Assembly (NCBI RefSeq): GCF_009811755.1
Contig: NZ_BLIV01000004.1
Location: forward strand, 186,001-250,000
Source of the DNA: Roseobacter cerasinus
GTDB taxonomy: Bacteria > Pseudomonadota > Alphaproteobacteria > Rhodobacterales > Rhodobacteraceae
DNA: 64,000 nt
Direction of reading: 5' to 3'
The first letter of the stretch is position 1, and each line of letters starts with the position of its first letter. Shown here one piece after another: positions 46,436-55,986 of this stretch. The translations under genes and the position numbers were made by a program. The notes under the pieces were generated by a model that was not told the origin of the DNA, searched no databases, and worked only from the letters and a program-made list of their open reading frames with translations.

Positions 46436-46684
46436 TCAGTCGCGTCGCCCCAATGGTGTGTGGCTTGCCCGATTGCTGTAGTCGTTGAGATCCCACTTGG
46501 ACAGGACCCGACAATAGACCAATTGGTAGGTCAGGCACCCCACAATCAGCATGGCCGACACACCAAACCCGACCAGCAGGTAGGCCCCGACAGCGGGCAC
46601 AAATCCGACATTGAAGATCGTCAAGGCGGCCAGGAACGCAGCAAAGCCGCTGACACCTCCGATCAGAGTGGAAATGATCGCCAT
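46436..46684 (-). CDS. Small hypothetical two-helix membrane protein
   Basis: 82 residues with two hydrophobic segments (about residues 3-24 and 30-55) and a basic C-terminal tail (RASHTPLGRRD). A strong SD, TTGGAGGACTTGAA, precedes the ATG at 46684. No family recognised. Confidence 0.65.
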   Translation of the reverse strand: MAIISTLIGGVSGFAAFLAALTIFNVGFVPAVGAYLLVGFGVSAMLIVGCLTYQLVYCRVLSKWDLNDYSNRASHTPLGRRD

Positions 46685-47164
46685 TTCAAGTCCTCCAAGG
46701 AGAAGTTAACGGCACTTGTGTTTATTAATTGTTAACAGCTTGGCTGAACTGGGGCGCAGATCGGCTTTTTCCGGGAGTGTGCCTTTCAATTTCCTGCAAA
46801 ATTGAACGGTTTTGAACAGATTCTCAGGCTGATATTGCAGTTTTCCGATGCGCACTGGGATTGCGGGACAGCTCATGCCATTCAGTAACCTGGCAGGGGG
46901 TGGCCCCGTATGGCTCGTTTTCGCGGCAGCCGACCCCTATCCTTGTCGGAGACGAGAGGGCCCTCATGACAACCTGTCGGGTGAGCGCTGGCCTGCCTCA
47001 TCGGTCCTCGATGGCTAAAATCGGCTGATTTGAAAAAATCTGAGTGCAGTGTGAAGCCGATCACATACCTGGCGTTGAATCTGCCGCTAGATAAGGGTGT
47101 GAGCCGGGGTGATAAGACCTCCTCGGAAGTGGAGTAGTGATTGTGACCAGAGTACCAACTTTTC

Positions 47165-47390
47165 ATGACGACCGCCGGGATATTTGCCCGGATGTCTCCC
47201 CGGCTCCGCGCACCTCTTCCTGGCGTGCAACGGAGCGCAGCCCAGTTGGCCGTCGTCCCGGCCCGAAGTGTCCACAGACGTGGCATTTCACAGACTGGGC
47301 TGCTCTCTGACTTCGGGGAGCGCAGTTTCTCCCCCTGCGTCTCCCTTTCTTCCCCTGGCGGGTCGGTGTTTCACCGGCCCGTTTTTTTAT
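47165..47390 (+). ncRNA. Candidate structured small RNA
   Basis: Successive stems are visible: CCGGG / CCCGG around 47175-47191, GCTCCG...GCAC / GTGC..CGGAGC (47203-47236), GCAGCCCAGT / ACTGGGCTGC (47237-47246, 47294-47303), then a pyrimidine-rich single-stranded tract (47325-47356) and a rho-independent terminator. No plus-strand protein gene precedes this terminator for 1 kb. The 5' end and family are unknown. Confidence 0.4.
47360..47388 (+). terminator. Strong rho-independent terminator
   Basis: GGGTCGGTG / CACCGGCCC stem (9 bp with one G-U), TTT loop, then GTTTTTTT. It lies just beyond the LysR stop, but its T-run is on the plus strand, so it ends a plus-strand transcript. Confidence 0.85.
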
Positions 47391-47402
47391 CATTGGCTCG
47401 GG

Positions 47403-48287
47403 CTATGCGAAGAGAGCGAGAAAGCGGCTCTCAACCGAGTTGGTGGGGGCGTCGGCCTTTCTGATGCAGCCCAGCGGGCGGTAGAACCTGGGGTGGTCGA
47501 AGCCCAGAAATTCGAGACGATCTTCCAGATAGGGCTCGGTCGTGGCGCGGGGCATGGTGCTGATCAGATCGGTCTGGGCCACGATCTCAAGGGCTGAACG
47601 AATCGAATCCGTTTCGCAGACGATATGCATGGACTTCACGCCTGAGGCGATCATGGCCGCTTCGGTCTGTTGACGCAGCAGGCTCCCGCGGGAATGGGCC
47701 AGCCACACCTGCGCTTCCAGATCCGAGGGCTGCACGGGTTTTTTCGCGGCCAGCGGATGGCCGACACGGCAGAGGATACCCACACGATCATCAATGAGCG
47801 GCAGAAAATCCAGCCGATCAGAGGAATCAGCCAGGCTTTCAGGGCCAAAAACGATTTCGACCTGGCCGCGTTCGAGCATGACGCGCAACTCGTGCACCAA
47901 CCCGGTGCGCATCTCCACCACGCAGTTTGGGTTCTCGCAGATGAACCGTGACAGCGCCCCGCTGAGAAAGCGGCCTGCGACAATGGGGGGCGCGCCGATC
48001 CGCAGCTCCCCCACGGCGCCTTGCGCGGATTGATCCGCGAGAATGGCCGCCTGTTCCTCCGCCAACCGGATGGCCTGGCCATTGCGGGCCAGCCGCAGAC
48101 CCAGCGCATTGGGCACGGACCGTCGCCCATCGCGATTGAAGAGGGTTGCCCCCAAACGCGTCTCCAGCGCCTTCATGTTGCGACTGAGCGCCGGTTGGGT
48201 CAGGCCCAGCCGATCTGCCGCTGTCTGGAAGGAGCCGGCTTCGGCGATGACCGAAAGCTGCGCGAGGTGTTTGGGATCAAGTTTCAT
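47403..48287 (-). CDS. LysR-family transcriptional regulator
   Basis: 294 residues. The N-terminal winged helix (LAQLSVIAEAGSFQTAADRL, then LTQPALSRNMKALE) precedes a periplasmic-binding-like effector domain. It is divergent from the TAXI binding-protein gene with an AT-rich palindromic spacer of 87 bp, the classic LysR layout, so it likely activates the TRAP-sulfatase operon on binding the imported ligand or a derivative. Confidence 0.92.
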   Translation of the reverse strand: MKLDPKHLAQLSVIAEAGSFQTAADRLGLTQPALSRNMKALETRLGATLFNRDGRRSVPNALGLRLARNGQAIRLAEEQAAILADQSAQGAVGELRIGAPPIVAGRFLSGALSRFICENPNCVVEMRTGLVHELRVMLERGQVEIVFGPESLADSSDRLDFLPLIDDRVGILCRVGHPLAAKKPVQPSDLEAQVWLAHSRGSLLRQQTEAAMIASGVKSMHIVCETDSIRSALEIVAQTDLISTMPRATTEPYLEDRLEFLGFDHPRFYRPLGCIRKADAPTNSVESRFLALFA

Positions 48288-48315
48288 AGCGTTTTGTTAT
48301 GTAAGATGCCAAATG

Positions 48316-48330
48316 TTTAATTATATTAAA
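48316..48330. promoter_or_regulatory. Candidate LysR binding site
   Basis: TTTAAT-TAT-ATTAAA, a 6-bp perfect inverted repeat within the divergent LysR/TAXI promoter, centred about 52 bp before the TAXI start. It stands out by its AT content. Confidence 0.5.
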
Positions 48331-48374
48331 TGTGAGAACCTTGCTAGGCTCTTCCAACATCAAGGGAGGATGCC

Positions 48375-49382
48375 GTGTTTAATTTCAGGACAGTCACGGG
48401 TGCGGCTGCGATTCTGGTGATCGCCGCTTTTGCGCCTGTTGCCGCCACCGCGCAGATATTCAAAGGCGAGACCGCCGGGGTTGGTGACCCGGTGCACACC
48501 ATGTTCGTGACCTTTGCCAATCAGGCCGGTAAGGCCGGGGTCGAGATACAGGTGAACGCCGGTCAGACGCTGACCAAATCCATGCTCAAGGGCGGACGGC
48601 AGGAGATTGATTTCTTCTCGACTGTACCTTCGCTGGTCAATCTGATGAAAGGCCAGCAGCGCATGTATGAAAAGGTCGGCGATGCGCCTGCCGCAGCGGG
48701 TGAAATCCGCTCGATCCTGGGGTTTAAGGCGGGGGCGTACCACCCGGTCACGCTCGCAAGCTCGGGCATCGAAACCTGGCAGGATCTGAAAGGCAAGACC
48801 ATCTTCACCGGCCCGCCTGCGGGGTCGGCGTCGGCCACATCCGAGGCACTGATCAAGATCATCACCGGCTATGAGGCGGGCACCGACTACAACGCCGTGC
48901 GTCTGAGTTGGGGTGAGGGTTACGCCGCGCTGGCGGATAAGAAGATCGACATGATGGTGCGCCCGGCAGAGGTTGGTTCGTCCAATATCGAGCAATTCGG
49001 CCTGTCAGGCGAATTTCGCATTCTGTCCATCCCCGAAGAGGCTGTTGGCGCCGAGGCCATGCAGGCGCTCTTCGGGCGTCCGGGCCGGGGTATGATCCAG
49101 TTCGACGGGGATGTCTACAAAGGCCAGTTGACCGATGGCGAGATCACGGCGCTGGGCTTCACCCAGTTCATCGGCACCCATAGCGGTATGTCAGATGATG
49201 TCGTCTATGAGGCGACCAAGGCCTTCTGGGAGAACCTCGACGAGGTGCATGCGACGGCCTTCTTCCTCAAGGACGTGACGCCGGAGAGCGCATTTACCTC
49301 GGTGAACGTGCCGCTGCATCCGGGGGCTGCACGGTACTATGACGAGGCGGGTGTGGCCATTCCGGACGCGCTGCGCCCCTGA
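48375..49382 (+). CDS. TAXI-type TRAP transporter solute-binding protein
   Basis: Periplasmic receptor of 335 residues with a signal peptide (segment AAAILVIAAFAPVAATA). The TAXI family delivers organic anions to a fused TRAP permease. The start is GTG at 48375, after GGGAGGA; the nearby ATG at 48370 is out of frame. The permease follows 64 nt later, with a hairpin in between. Confidence 0.87.
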   Translation: MFNFRTVTGAAAILVIAAFAPVAATAQIFKGETAGVGDPVHTMFVTFANQAGKAGVEIQVNAGQTLTKSMLKGGRQEIDFFSTVPSLVNLMKGQQRMYEKVGDAPAAAGEIRSILGFKAGAYHPVTLASSGIETWQDLKGKTIFTGPPAGSASATSEALIKIITGYEAGTDYNAVRLSWGEGYAALADKKIDMMVRPAEVGSSNIEQFGLSGEFRILSIPEEAVGAEAMQALFGRPGRGMIQFDGDVYKGQLTDGEITALGFTQFIGTHSGMSDDVVYEATKAFWENLDEVHATAFFLKDVTPESAFTSVNVPLHPGAARYYDEAGVAIPDALRP

Positions 49383-49396
49383 ACAGGCCGTACCCC

Positions 49397-49415
49397 GGGG
49401 GCCGTGGCGGCCCCC
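49397..49415 (+). terminator. Intra-operon hairpin after the TAXI gene
   Basis: GGGGGCC / GGCCCCC, 7-bp stem with 5-nt loop, no T-run. Such hairpins often keep receptor mRNA more abundant than permease mRNA. Confidence 0.5.
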
Positions 49416-49445
49416 GCACTCCTCTGAATTCCGGTCAGGACACTT

Positions 49446-51368
49446 GTGATGACTGCAGATACGGCCCCGCGGGGCACCTTCGACAAACTTTATCTGGTGT
49501 TGTCGGCACTGGCATGCTTTTTGCTTGGCGCCATCGCGCTTTATAGCTCGGGCGTTGGGCTGGTGGAGCCGAAATTGCACCGCGCAGCCGGGTTTGCCTT
49601 GGCGCTCATTGTGGGCATCGCCGTGTCGCGCAACCGCCGGGTCGCCGCTGGGTCTGCGGGCGACGTCCGTCATCTGATTGTTGATGTTTTGCTGCTTGCA
49701 GCCGGGCTATGGTCGATCTGGTCGTTCTTCTTTGTCCAGACCCAGATGGAGGTTGCGCTCTATGACGTGACCGCCGCCGATGCGTGGCCCGCCTTGGCGG
49801 GGCTGGTTGTCTTTCTGGAGCTGTGCCGGAGGCTTTGGGGCTGGGGGCTTTTTGGCGTGGGGGCCTTTGGTGTGCTCTACCTGCTCTATGGGCAGGATCT
49901 GCCGGGGATCATGGCGCATACAGGGTTTTCTCTGAAAGAGGTGGCGGAGGCGCTGTGGTACAACACCAACAAGGGTGTGTTCGGCTCGATCACCAATATC
50001 GTGCTGTCGACGGTCTTCATCTTCATCGTTTTTGGTGTGCTTTTGGAGGGCACAGGCGCGGGTGATACGCTGTTGAAGTTCGCCTTTCTGGCCACCCGCC
50101 GCACCCGGGGCGGCCCGGCGCATGCGGCCATTCTGGCCTCCTCCATGTTCGGGACGATGTCCGGCTCGACCGTGGCGAACATCGTCGGAACGGGCACGTT
50201 CACCATTCCGATGATCAAGAAACGTGGGTTCTCGCCCACCTTCGCGGCGGGCATTGAGGCCACCGCGTCTTCGGGTGGGCAGATCATGCCGCCGATCATG
50301 GGCGCGGCGGCCCTCGTCATGGCGGACCTGACGGGTGTGGGGTATCTCAACATCATTGTGGCAGCCCTGATCCCGGCGCTGTTTTACTACTTCAGCCTGT
50401 TTTCTGCCGTAACGGTCGAGGCCCGGCGGCAGGGGATCACTGTGCAGCCCATGTCGGTCGAGGACCGGATCACGCGCTTGGATCTGATCAACTCCGTCCT
50501 GTTCCTCGGCCCCATCCTGACCATCGTTGGCTCGCTGCTCGCAGGCTTCTCCACCTCAGCGGCGGGGTTCTATGCGGTGATCATCCTGTTGGTGCTGTCG
50601 GTGATCAACCCGGAGGTGCGGGCTGACCCCCTGCGGATCTGGCGGTCGTTCCTCAAGGGGGCGGAATCCGGTGCCGTGCTGCTGATTGCCATCGCGGCGA
50701 TTGGCATTCTGGTGGGTGCGCTCGACTCGACAGGCCTTGGGCTGAAGCTGGCCAATGTGATCGCCGCAGTGCGGGGCGAGAGCCTGTTTTCTGCCCTGCT
50801 GGTGGCCATGGTGGGCGCACTGATCCTAGGGATGGGGATGCCCACGCTGCCTGCCTATCTGATCATCATTCTGGTCATGGGGCCAGCGATCCAAGCGCTG
50901 GGTGTGTCGATGCTGACGGCGCATATGTTTGTCTTCTACTACGGGGTAGCCTCGTCGCTGACACCGCCGGTCGCTATCGCCGCTTATGCCGCCGCGCCCA
51001 TTGCGGGTGCCAATCCGCTCAAGACGGCCTTCATGTCGTTCCGCCTTGGCATGGCCAAGTTCATCATTCCCTTTGTCTTTGCCTTCTACCCTACGGTGTT
51101 AATCATCGAAGAGTTCGCCCTGCTGCCCTTCCTGTGGATCGTCGCGCGCACGTGCTTTTGCATCTGGCTGTTTTCCTCGGCGCTCTCGGCCTATGACCGC
51201 CGCAAATTGCCAATACCCGAGGTTGTCGCACGGTTTGTCGTCGCTTTCACGATGCTGGCGCCCAGCCCCGTTCTGCACCTGCCTGCGATCCTGATCGGCG
51301 TTGGCCTGATCCTGTGGGACATCCGCGCGGCTCGCAGCGTCTCGGCAAACGCGGGGGCGCGGTTATGA
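49446..51368 (+). CDS. TRAP transporter fused permease (DctQM type)
   Basis: 640-residue integral membrane protein combining the small and large TRAP subunits: four N-terminal helices (about residues 1-125), then the large DctM-like domain with GTMSGSTVANIVGTG and ASSGGQIMPPIMGA, and the GMGMPTLPAYLI repeat. Either GTG 49446 or ATG 49449 may start it. Works with the TAXI protein. Its stop overlaps the sulfatase start as ATGA. Confidence 0.92.
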   Translation: MMTADTAPRGTFDKLYLVLSALACFLLGAIALYSSGVGLVEPKLHRAAGFALALIVGIAVSRNRRVAAGSAGDVRHLIVDVLLLAAGLWSIWSFFFVQTQMEVALYDVTAADAWPALAGLVVFLELCRRLWGWGLFGVGAFGVLYLLYGQDLPGIMAHTGFSLKEVAEALWYNTNKGVFGSITNIVLSTVFIFIVFGVLLEGTGAGDTLLKFAFLATRRTRGGPAHAAILASSMFGTMSGSTVANIVGTGTFTIPMIKKRGFSPTFAAGIEATASSGGQIMPPIMGAAALVMADLTGVGYLNIIVAALIPALFYYFSLFSAVTVEARRQGITVQPMSVEDRITRLDLINSVLFLGPILTIVGSLLAGFSTSAAGFYAVIILLVLSVINPEVRADPLRIWRSFLKGAESGAVLLIAIAAIGILVGALDSTGLGLKLANVIAAVRGESLFSALLVAMVGALILGMGMPTLPAYLIIILVMGPAIQALGVSMLTAHMFVFYYGVASSLTPPVAIAAYAAAPIAGANPLKTAFMSFRLGMAKFIIPFVFAFYPTVLIIEEFALLPFLWIVARTCFCIWLFSSALSAYDRRKLPIPEVVARFVVAFTMLAPSPVLHLPAILIGVGLILWDIRAARSVSANAGARL

Positions 51369-52936
51369 CACAGCGGCCCAATTTCCTGTTCATCATCACC
51401 GACCAGCACCGGGCGGATCATCTGGGCTGCGGCGGCAACCCGATTGTGCGGACGCCAAACATCGACGGGCTGGCTGCCAGGGGCACGATGTGGGACCGGT
51501 TTTATGTGGCCAATCCGATCTGCATGCCGAACCGCGCCTCGATCATGACCGGGCGCATGTGTTCGGCGCATGGCGCGCGGCACAATGGCATTCCGCTCTC
51601 CAGGGATCACACCACATTTGTGGAACTGCTGCGCGACGCGGGCTACAGCACCGGCCTGATCGGCAAGTCGCATCTGCAAAGCTTCACGGGGTTGCCCGCG
51701 ACCAATCGCTTTGAACCAGCCGAGGGGCTGCACGCCCCAAGCCCGCATTTGCGGGATGCGATCAAGAACAACCGCCACACGGCGGAGTATGATCTGGAAG
51801 TAGCCCCCAAGTGGGACAAGCCCCTGGCGGAGCGTACGGGTGGCGACTTCTATGGCTTTGAACATGTGGAGGTGGCAGCGGATCACGGCGATCAGGCCTC
51901 CGGCGATTATCTGCTCTGGGCGCGACAGCAGCGGGCCGATTTCGACCAACTGGTGGGTCCGGACAATGCGCTGCCTGACAATCGGATCACGGCGCCACAG
52001 GCCTGGCGCACGGCAGTGCCGGAGGAGCTTTATTGCACCAGTTGGATTGCGGAGCGCAGCGCCGCGTGGCTGACGGAGCGGGCGGCGGATGACGCACCGT
52101 TCTTCCTGCAGATGTCCTTTCCTGATCCGCATCACCCATTTACGCCGCCGGGGCGGTATTGGGACATGTATGACCCCGCCGACATCGCGCTGCCGGACAG
52201 TTTCGGGCAGGGGGATCTGCCGCCGCTGCGCGCCATGCGGCAGGCGTTGGCTGCGGGCACTGACCCGCGCGATAACCAGAACCCCTTTGCCGTGACGGAA
52301 GACGAGGCGCGGGCCATCATTGCGCTGACCTACGGTATGATCACCATGATCGACGACGCCATTGGCCGGGTCCTGACGCGGCTGGAGGCGCTGGGGCTGG
52401 CCGAAAATACGGTCGTGATCTTCACCTCGGATCATGGCGACTACATGGGTGACCATGGGCTGATGCTGAAACTGCTCTTGCACTATCAGAGCATTATCCG
52501 GGTGCCGTTTATCTGGCATGATCCGGCGACCCCGGCTCAGGGCCGGATCGACCCCGGCTTGGCGTCGTCCATCGACATCGCGCCGACAATCCTCGCCCGC
52601 GCGGGCATTCAGCCCTACAATGGCATTCAGGGGCGTGATTTGTGGTCCGCCCCGCCGCCCGAGGCCGTGATCGTGGAAGAGGACAGCCAACGCGCCATGA
52701 CCGGTTTTGACCGGCCCCAGCGGGTCCGCACCGTGGTGACCGACAGGCACCGGATGTCCCTGCGAGAAGGCGAAGACTGGCACGAGCTTTACGATCTGGC
52801 TGCTGACCCGGGGGAGATGCAGAACCTCTACGATGCCTCCGAAGGACAGCCCGCGCGGCAGGCCCTCACCGAGATTATGCTGCGTCGGATGATCGCGCTG
52901 CAGGATCGCTCGCCGCTGCCTGCCTATCGGGCCTGA
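51365..52936 (+). CDS. Cytoplasmic type I sulfatase / phosphonate-monoester-hydrolase-like enzyme
   Basis: Alkaline-phosphatase-superfamily hydrolase of 523 residues. The N-terminal metal site is IITDQHRADH, and the formylglycine motif Cys-x-Pro-x-Arg is present as CMPNRAS with Cys53. FTSDHGDYMGDHG supplies the other metal ligands. No signal peptide is visible, so substrate should be hydrolysed inside the cell after TRAP uptake. The enzyme needs a formylglycine-generating enzyme, which is not in the window. Sulfate ester versus phosphonate or phosphate diester specificity is open. Confidence 0.9.
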   Translation: MTQRPNFLFIITDQHRADHLGCGGNPIVRTPNIDGLAARGTMWDRFYVANPICMPNRASIMTGRMCSAHGARHNGIPLSRDHTTFVELLRDAGYSTGLIGKSHLQSFTGLPATNRFEPAEGLHAPSPHLRDAIKNNRHTAEYDLEVAPKWDKPLAERTGGDFYGFEHVEVAADHGDQASGDYLLWARQQRADFDQLVGPDNALPDNRITAPQAWRTAVPEELYCTSWIAERSAAWLTERAADDAPFFLQMSFPDPHHPFTPPGRYWDMYDPADIALPDSFGQGDLPPLRAMRQALAAGTDPRDNQNPFAVTEDEARAIIALTYGMITMIDDAIGRVLTRLEALGLAENTVVIFTSDHGDYMGDHGLMLKLLLHYQSIIRVPFIWHDPATPAQGRIDPGLASSIDIAPTILARAGIQPYNGIQGRDLWSAPPPEAVIVEEDSQRAMTGFDRPQRVRTVVTDRHRMSLREGEDWHELYDLAADPGEMQNLYDASEGQPARQALTEIMLRRMIALQDRSPLPAYRA

Positions 52937-52945
52937 GAGCCGGGT

Positions 52946-55900
52946 TCAGACCTCGTCGGCCGCAACGCGAAAGAAGATCGCGTAAAGCGCAGGCACCACG
53001 ATCAACGTCAGCACGGTGGCAAAGCTCAGCCCGCAGATGATGACGACTGCCAGCGATTGAAAGAACGGATCCCAAAGCAGCGGCACCACGCCCAGAACGG
53101 TGGTCAGCACGCCAAGTGCCACGGGCCGCACCCGGCTCACGGCGCTGTCGACCACGGCCTGCATGCGTGCCTTGCCTGTGCCGATCTGGCTGTCGGTCTC
53201 ATCGATCAGAACAATCGCGTTTTTGATCAGCATGCCTGTCAGCGAGAGCACCCCGAGGATCGCCATGAACTCCAGCGGTGTCTGAGTGCCTGCCAATCCG
53301 TAGATCACGCCGATCAAGGCCAGCGGGACGACCAGCCAGATGATGATCGTCTGCCGCCAGGCGCTGAAGAGGAAGAGCGTGACGAGGAACATCGCGCCGA
53401 AGCCCAACGGCATGGTTGCGGCGAGGCCCGCGTTGGCCTCCTGGCTGTTGCCGTATTCTCCTTTCCATTCGAGCGTATAGCCGGGGGGCAGGTCGATGGC
53501 CTCGATGGGCGCGCGCACCGCCTCGAAAAGATCGCCCGAGAGCATCCCTGCGGGGTTGTCCGACTGCGCGGTGATCGTCAGCTGCCGGTCGATCCGGCGC
53601 AGATTGCCGGCAGCGAATTCCAGATCGAAGCGGTCCACCACCTGGGCAATCGGGATATAGCCGCCCGCCACTTGGCTGAAGACCTGCACGTCGCGCAGGT
53701 TGCCCACATCGTTTCGGTCGATCTCGAAGGGGCGCATGATGATGTCGCGAAGCTCATCGCCTTCGCGGTAAAGACCCAGATTGGCGCCGCTCAGATGGGT
53801 GTAGAGCGCGTTTGAAATCTCGCCCTGCGTCAGGCCCAAGCGGCGCGCGTTCTCAGTGTCGATCACCGGGCGGATCACTTGTACCTGCTCGCGCCAGTCG
53901 TCCTTGACCGCGACCGCGCCTGCGTCGGCCATGATCGCCTTGGCCTCTTCGGCAAGCTGGCGTAGGACCACCTCATCCGGCCCGGCAAAGCGCGCCTCGA
54001 TCTTGGGGCCCGACCCGGGTCCGAGTGCAAACTGCCAAACCTTGCCATTGGCCTCGGGGAACTCCGCATCCACCCAGGCCTGCAACTCTTCACGCAGCGG
54101 TGCGATCTGGTCGAAGTCTTCTACGTCCACGAGGATCTGGCCGTAGGCCGAGTTCTGGTTCTCGCTCTCATAGACCAGCATGAACCGCAGATGCCCGGCT
54201 CCGACCATCGTGTTGGTGCCTGTCACCCCCTCCTTGCCACGGACGTGTTCCGCGATGACGTACAGGTCAGCGGCGGTGCGGGTGATGTCGGTGCCTTGCG
54301 GCAGCGTGTAGTCGATGGCGAATTGCGCGCGGGTCGAGGATGGGAAGAACCCCGGCGGCACAAAGCTGAAAAGCGCAATGGACGACGCGAAGAGCCCTAC
54401 CACCAGCGCAATGGTCAGGTAGCGGGCCCGGATCGCGCGTGCCAGAACATAGCGATACCAGCGCAATACTACGTTTTCCTTTTCCTCACTGGCCTGGCCG
54501 GGCTTCAACAGCAGAGTGCAATAGTAAGGTGTGAGCCAGATCGCTACGAGCCAGGAGAAGAGCAGGGCAATCGAGATCGTCCAGAACAGGCTGCCCGCAT
54601 ACTCGCCAGTGTTGTCTGGCGACAGCCCGATCGGCGAGAAGGCCAGCAGGCCTACGATGGTGCCGCCCAGCAGCGGCCATTTGGTCTGCTCCACAATGGC
54701 GCGCGAGGCCTCCGCCGCATCCTCGCCTCGCTGAACCCGCACCAGCGTGCCTTCGACCACCACAATGGCGTTGTCCACCAGCATTCCCAGCGCGATGATC
54801 AGCGCGCCCAGTGAGATCCGCTGCATATCAAGCCCGTAGAGATACATGCCCATCAAGGTGCCAGCCACGGTGACCAGCAGAATGCCGCCCATCAGAATGC
54901 CTGAGCGCAACCCCATGAAGATCAGCAGTGTGCCGACCACAATGGCCAGGGCCAGCGCCACGTTCATAACAAAGTCATTCACGGAGACCTTCACGCTCTC
55001 CGACTGATCGGAGATCGGTATAACGTCGATGCCGATGGGTTGTTGAGAAATCAACGCGTCCATCCGCGCCTTCACCGCTTCACCCATGTTCACCACATTG
55101 CCGCCGAGCGTGTTGGAGACACCGATGCCAATTGCCGGTTGCCCGTCGCGGAACAGCAACATGGTGGCCGGCTCCTTGAGCCCGCGGCTCACCGTGGCAA
55201 TGTCGGACAGCCGGAAGGAACTGCCCGTTTGCGGGTTGGTGATGAGCAAATTGCCAATGGCCTCGGTTGAGGAAATGCCATTGCGCGGACGCACCTCCAG
55301 CCGCGTATCTCCCGCCAGAATGGAACCGCTCGGCGTCACCAGATTTTGCCCAGACAGGATATCGCTGATCTGCTGCGGCGCGAGACCCAGAGCAATCAGC
55401 CGGGCGGGCGAATATTCCACATAGATCACCTCCTCCTGCACGCCGTTCAGCACGACCTTTGACACCCCATCAACGGTGACCAACTCGCGCTGCAAATCCT
55501 TGGCGTATTCGTAAAGCTCGGTCAGGGAATACCCCTCGCCCACCACCGCGAAATAGAGCGCGTAGACATCGCCGAAGTCATCAAAGACCTGTGTGGGCAG
55601 CGCGTTGGGTGGCAGATTGGCCTGCGCGTCACTGATCTTGGCGCGCAGCTGCGTGAATTTCTGGTTCAGCTCCGGATGATCCGGGGTGGAGGCGATGGTG
55701 AATTCCACCGTGACCGTGCTCACCCCCGGAGAGGAGACGGAGCGGACCTCGTCGATGCCCGACAGCTGCTGCACCGCGTTTTCGATCACCTCGGTGACTT
55801 CCTCGGCCACCTCTTCGGCGCCCGCGCCGGGGTAGGGGGTGATCAACTGCGCTTGCCGGATCACGAACTCCGGGTCTTCGAACCGGGGCAGGTTCGTATA

Positions 55901-55984
55901 GGCAAAATACCCCGCCACAAGGATCAGAAAAGTCGAGACAGCCGAAATCAGCCGCTTCTCAATCGCGAACCGCGCCAGATCCAT
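52946..55984 (-). CDS. RND efflux transporter, inner-membrane pump
   Basis: Proton-driven AcrB-type pump of 1012 residues with twelve predicted helices and two large periplasmic loops. The N-terminus is MDLARFAIEKRLISAVSTFL, and the TM4-type GMLVDNAIVVVEGT contains the proton-relay Asp. It begins 2 nt after the adaptor stop. No outer-membrane channel gene is adjacent. It is convergent with the sulfatase gene, with a 9-nt gap. Confidence 0.93.
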   Translation of the reverse strand: MDLARFAIEKRLISAVSTFLILVAGYFAYTNLPRFEDPEFVIRQAQLITPYPGAGAEEVAEEVTEVIENAVQQLSGIDEVRSVSSPGVSTVTVEFTIASTPDHPELNQKFTQLRAKISDAQANLPPNALPTQVFDDFGDVYALYFAVVGEGYSLTELYEYAKDLQRELVTVDGVSKVVLNGVQEEVIYVEYSPARLIALGLAPQQISDILSGQNLVTPSGSILAGDTRLEVRPRNGISSTEAIGNLLITNPQTGSSFRLSDIATVSRGLKEPATMLLFRDGQPAIGIGVSNTLGGNVVNMGEAVKARMDALISQQPIGIDVIPISDQSESVKVSVNDFVMNVALALAIVVGTLLIFMGLRSGILMGGILLVTVAGTLMGMYLYGLDMQRISLGALIIALGMLVDNAIVVVEGTLVRVQRGEDAAEASRAIVEQTKWPLLGGTIVGLLAFSPIGLSPDNTGEYAGSLFWTISIALLFSWLVAIWLTPYYCTLLLKPGQASEEKENVVLRWYRYVLARAIRARYLTIALVVGLFASSIALFSFVPPGFFPSSTRAQFAIDYTLPQGTDITRTAADLYVIAEHVRGKEGVTGTNTMVGAGHLRFMLVYESENQNSAYGQILVDVEDFDQIAPLREELQAWVDAEFPEANGKVWQFALGPGSGPKIEARFAGPDEVVLRQLAEEAKAIMADAGAVAVKDDWREQVQVIRPVIDTENARRLGLTQGEISNALYTHLSGANLGLYREGDELRDIIMRPFEIDRNDVGNLRDVQVFSQVAGGYIPIAQVVDRFDLEFAAGNLRRIDRQLTITAQSDNPAGMLSGDLFEAVRAPIEAIDLPPGYTLEWKGEYGNSQEANAGLAATMPLGFGAMFLVTLFLFSAWRQTIIIWLVVPLALIGVIYGLAGTQTPLEFMAILGVLSLTGMLIKNAIVLIDETDSQIGTGKARMQAVVDSAVSRVRPVALGVLTTVLGVVPLLWDPFFQSLAVVIICGLSFATVLTLIVVPALYAIFFRVAADEV

Positions 55985-55986
55985 TC

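Larger units (their letters stand above)
46685..47402. other. 718-bp non-coding stretch
   Basis: No convincing protein gene on either strand: candidate frames lack SD sequences and family features. The left part (46685-47160) shows nothing I can name. The right part (about 47165-47390) has successive hairpins and a plus-strand terminator and is listed separately as a candidate ncRNA. Confidence 0.6.

Noticed and set aside
46882-47286. Minus-strand frame of 134 codons in the 718-bp gap
   Set aside because: No SD, no recognisable family, unlike codon use; overlaps the hairpin-rich region judged to be RNA.
47184-47597. Plus-strand frames running from the gap into the LysR gene
   Set aside because: They read through a strong terminator and antisense to LysR.
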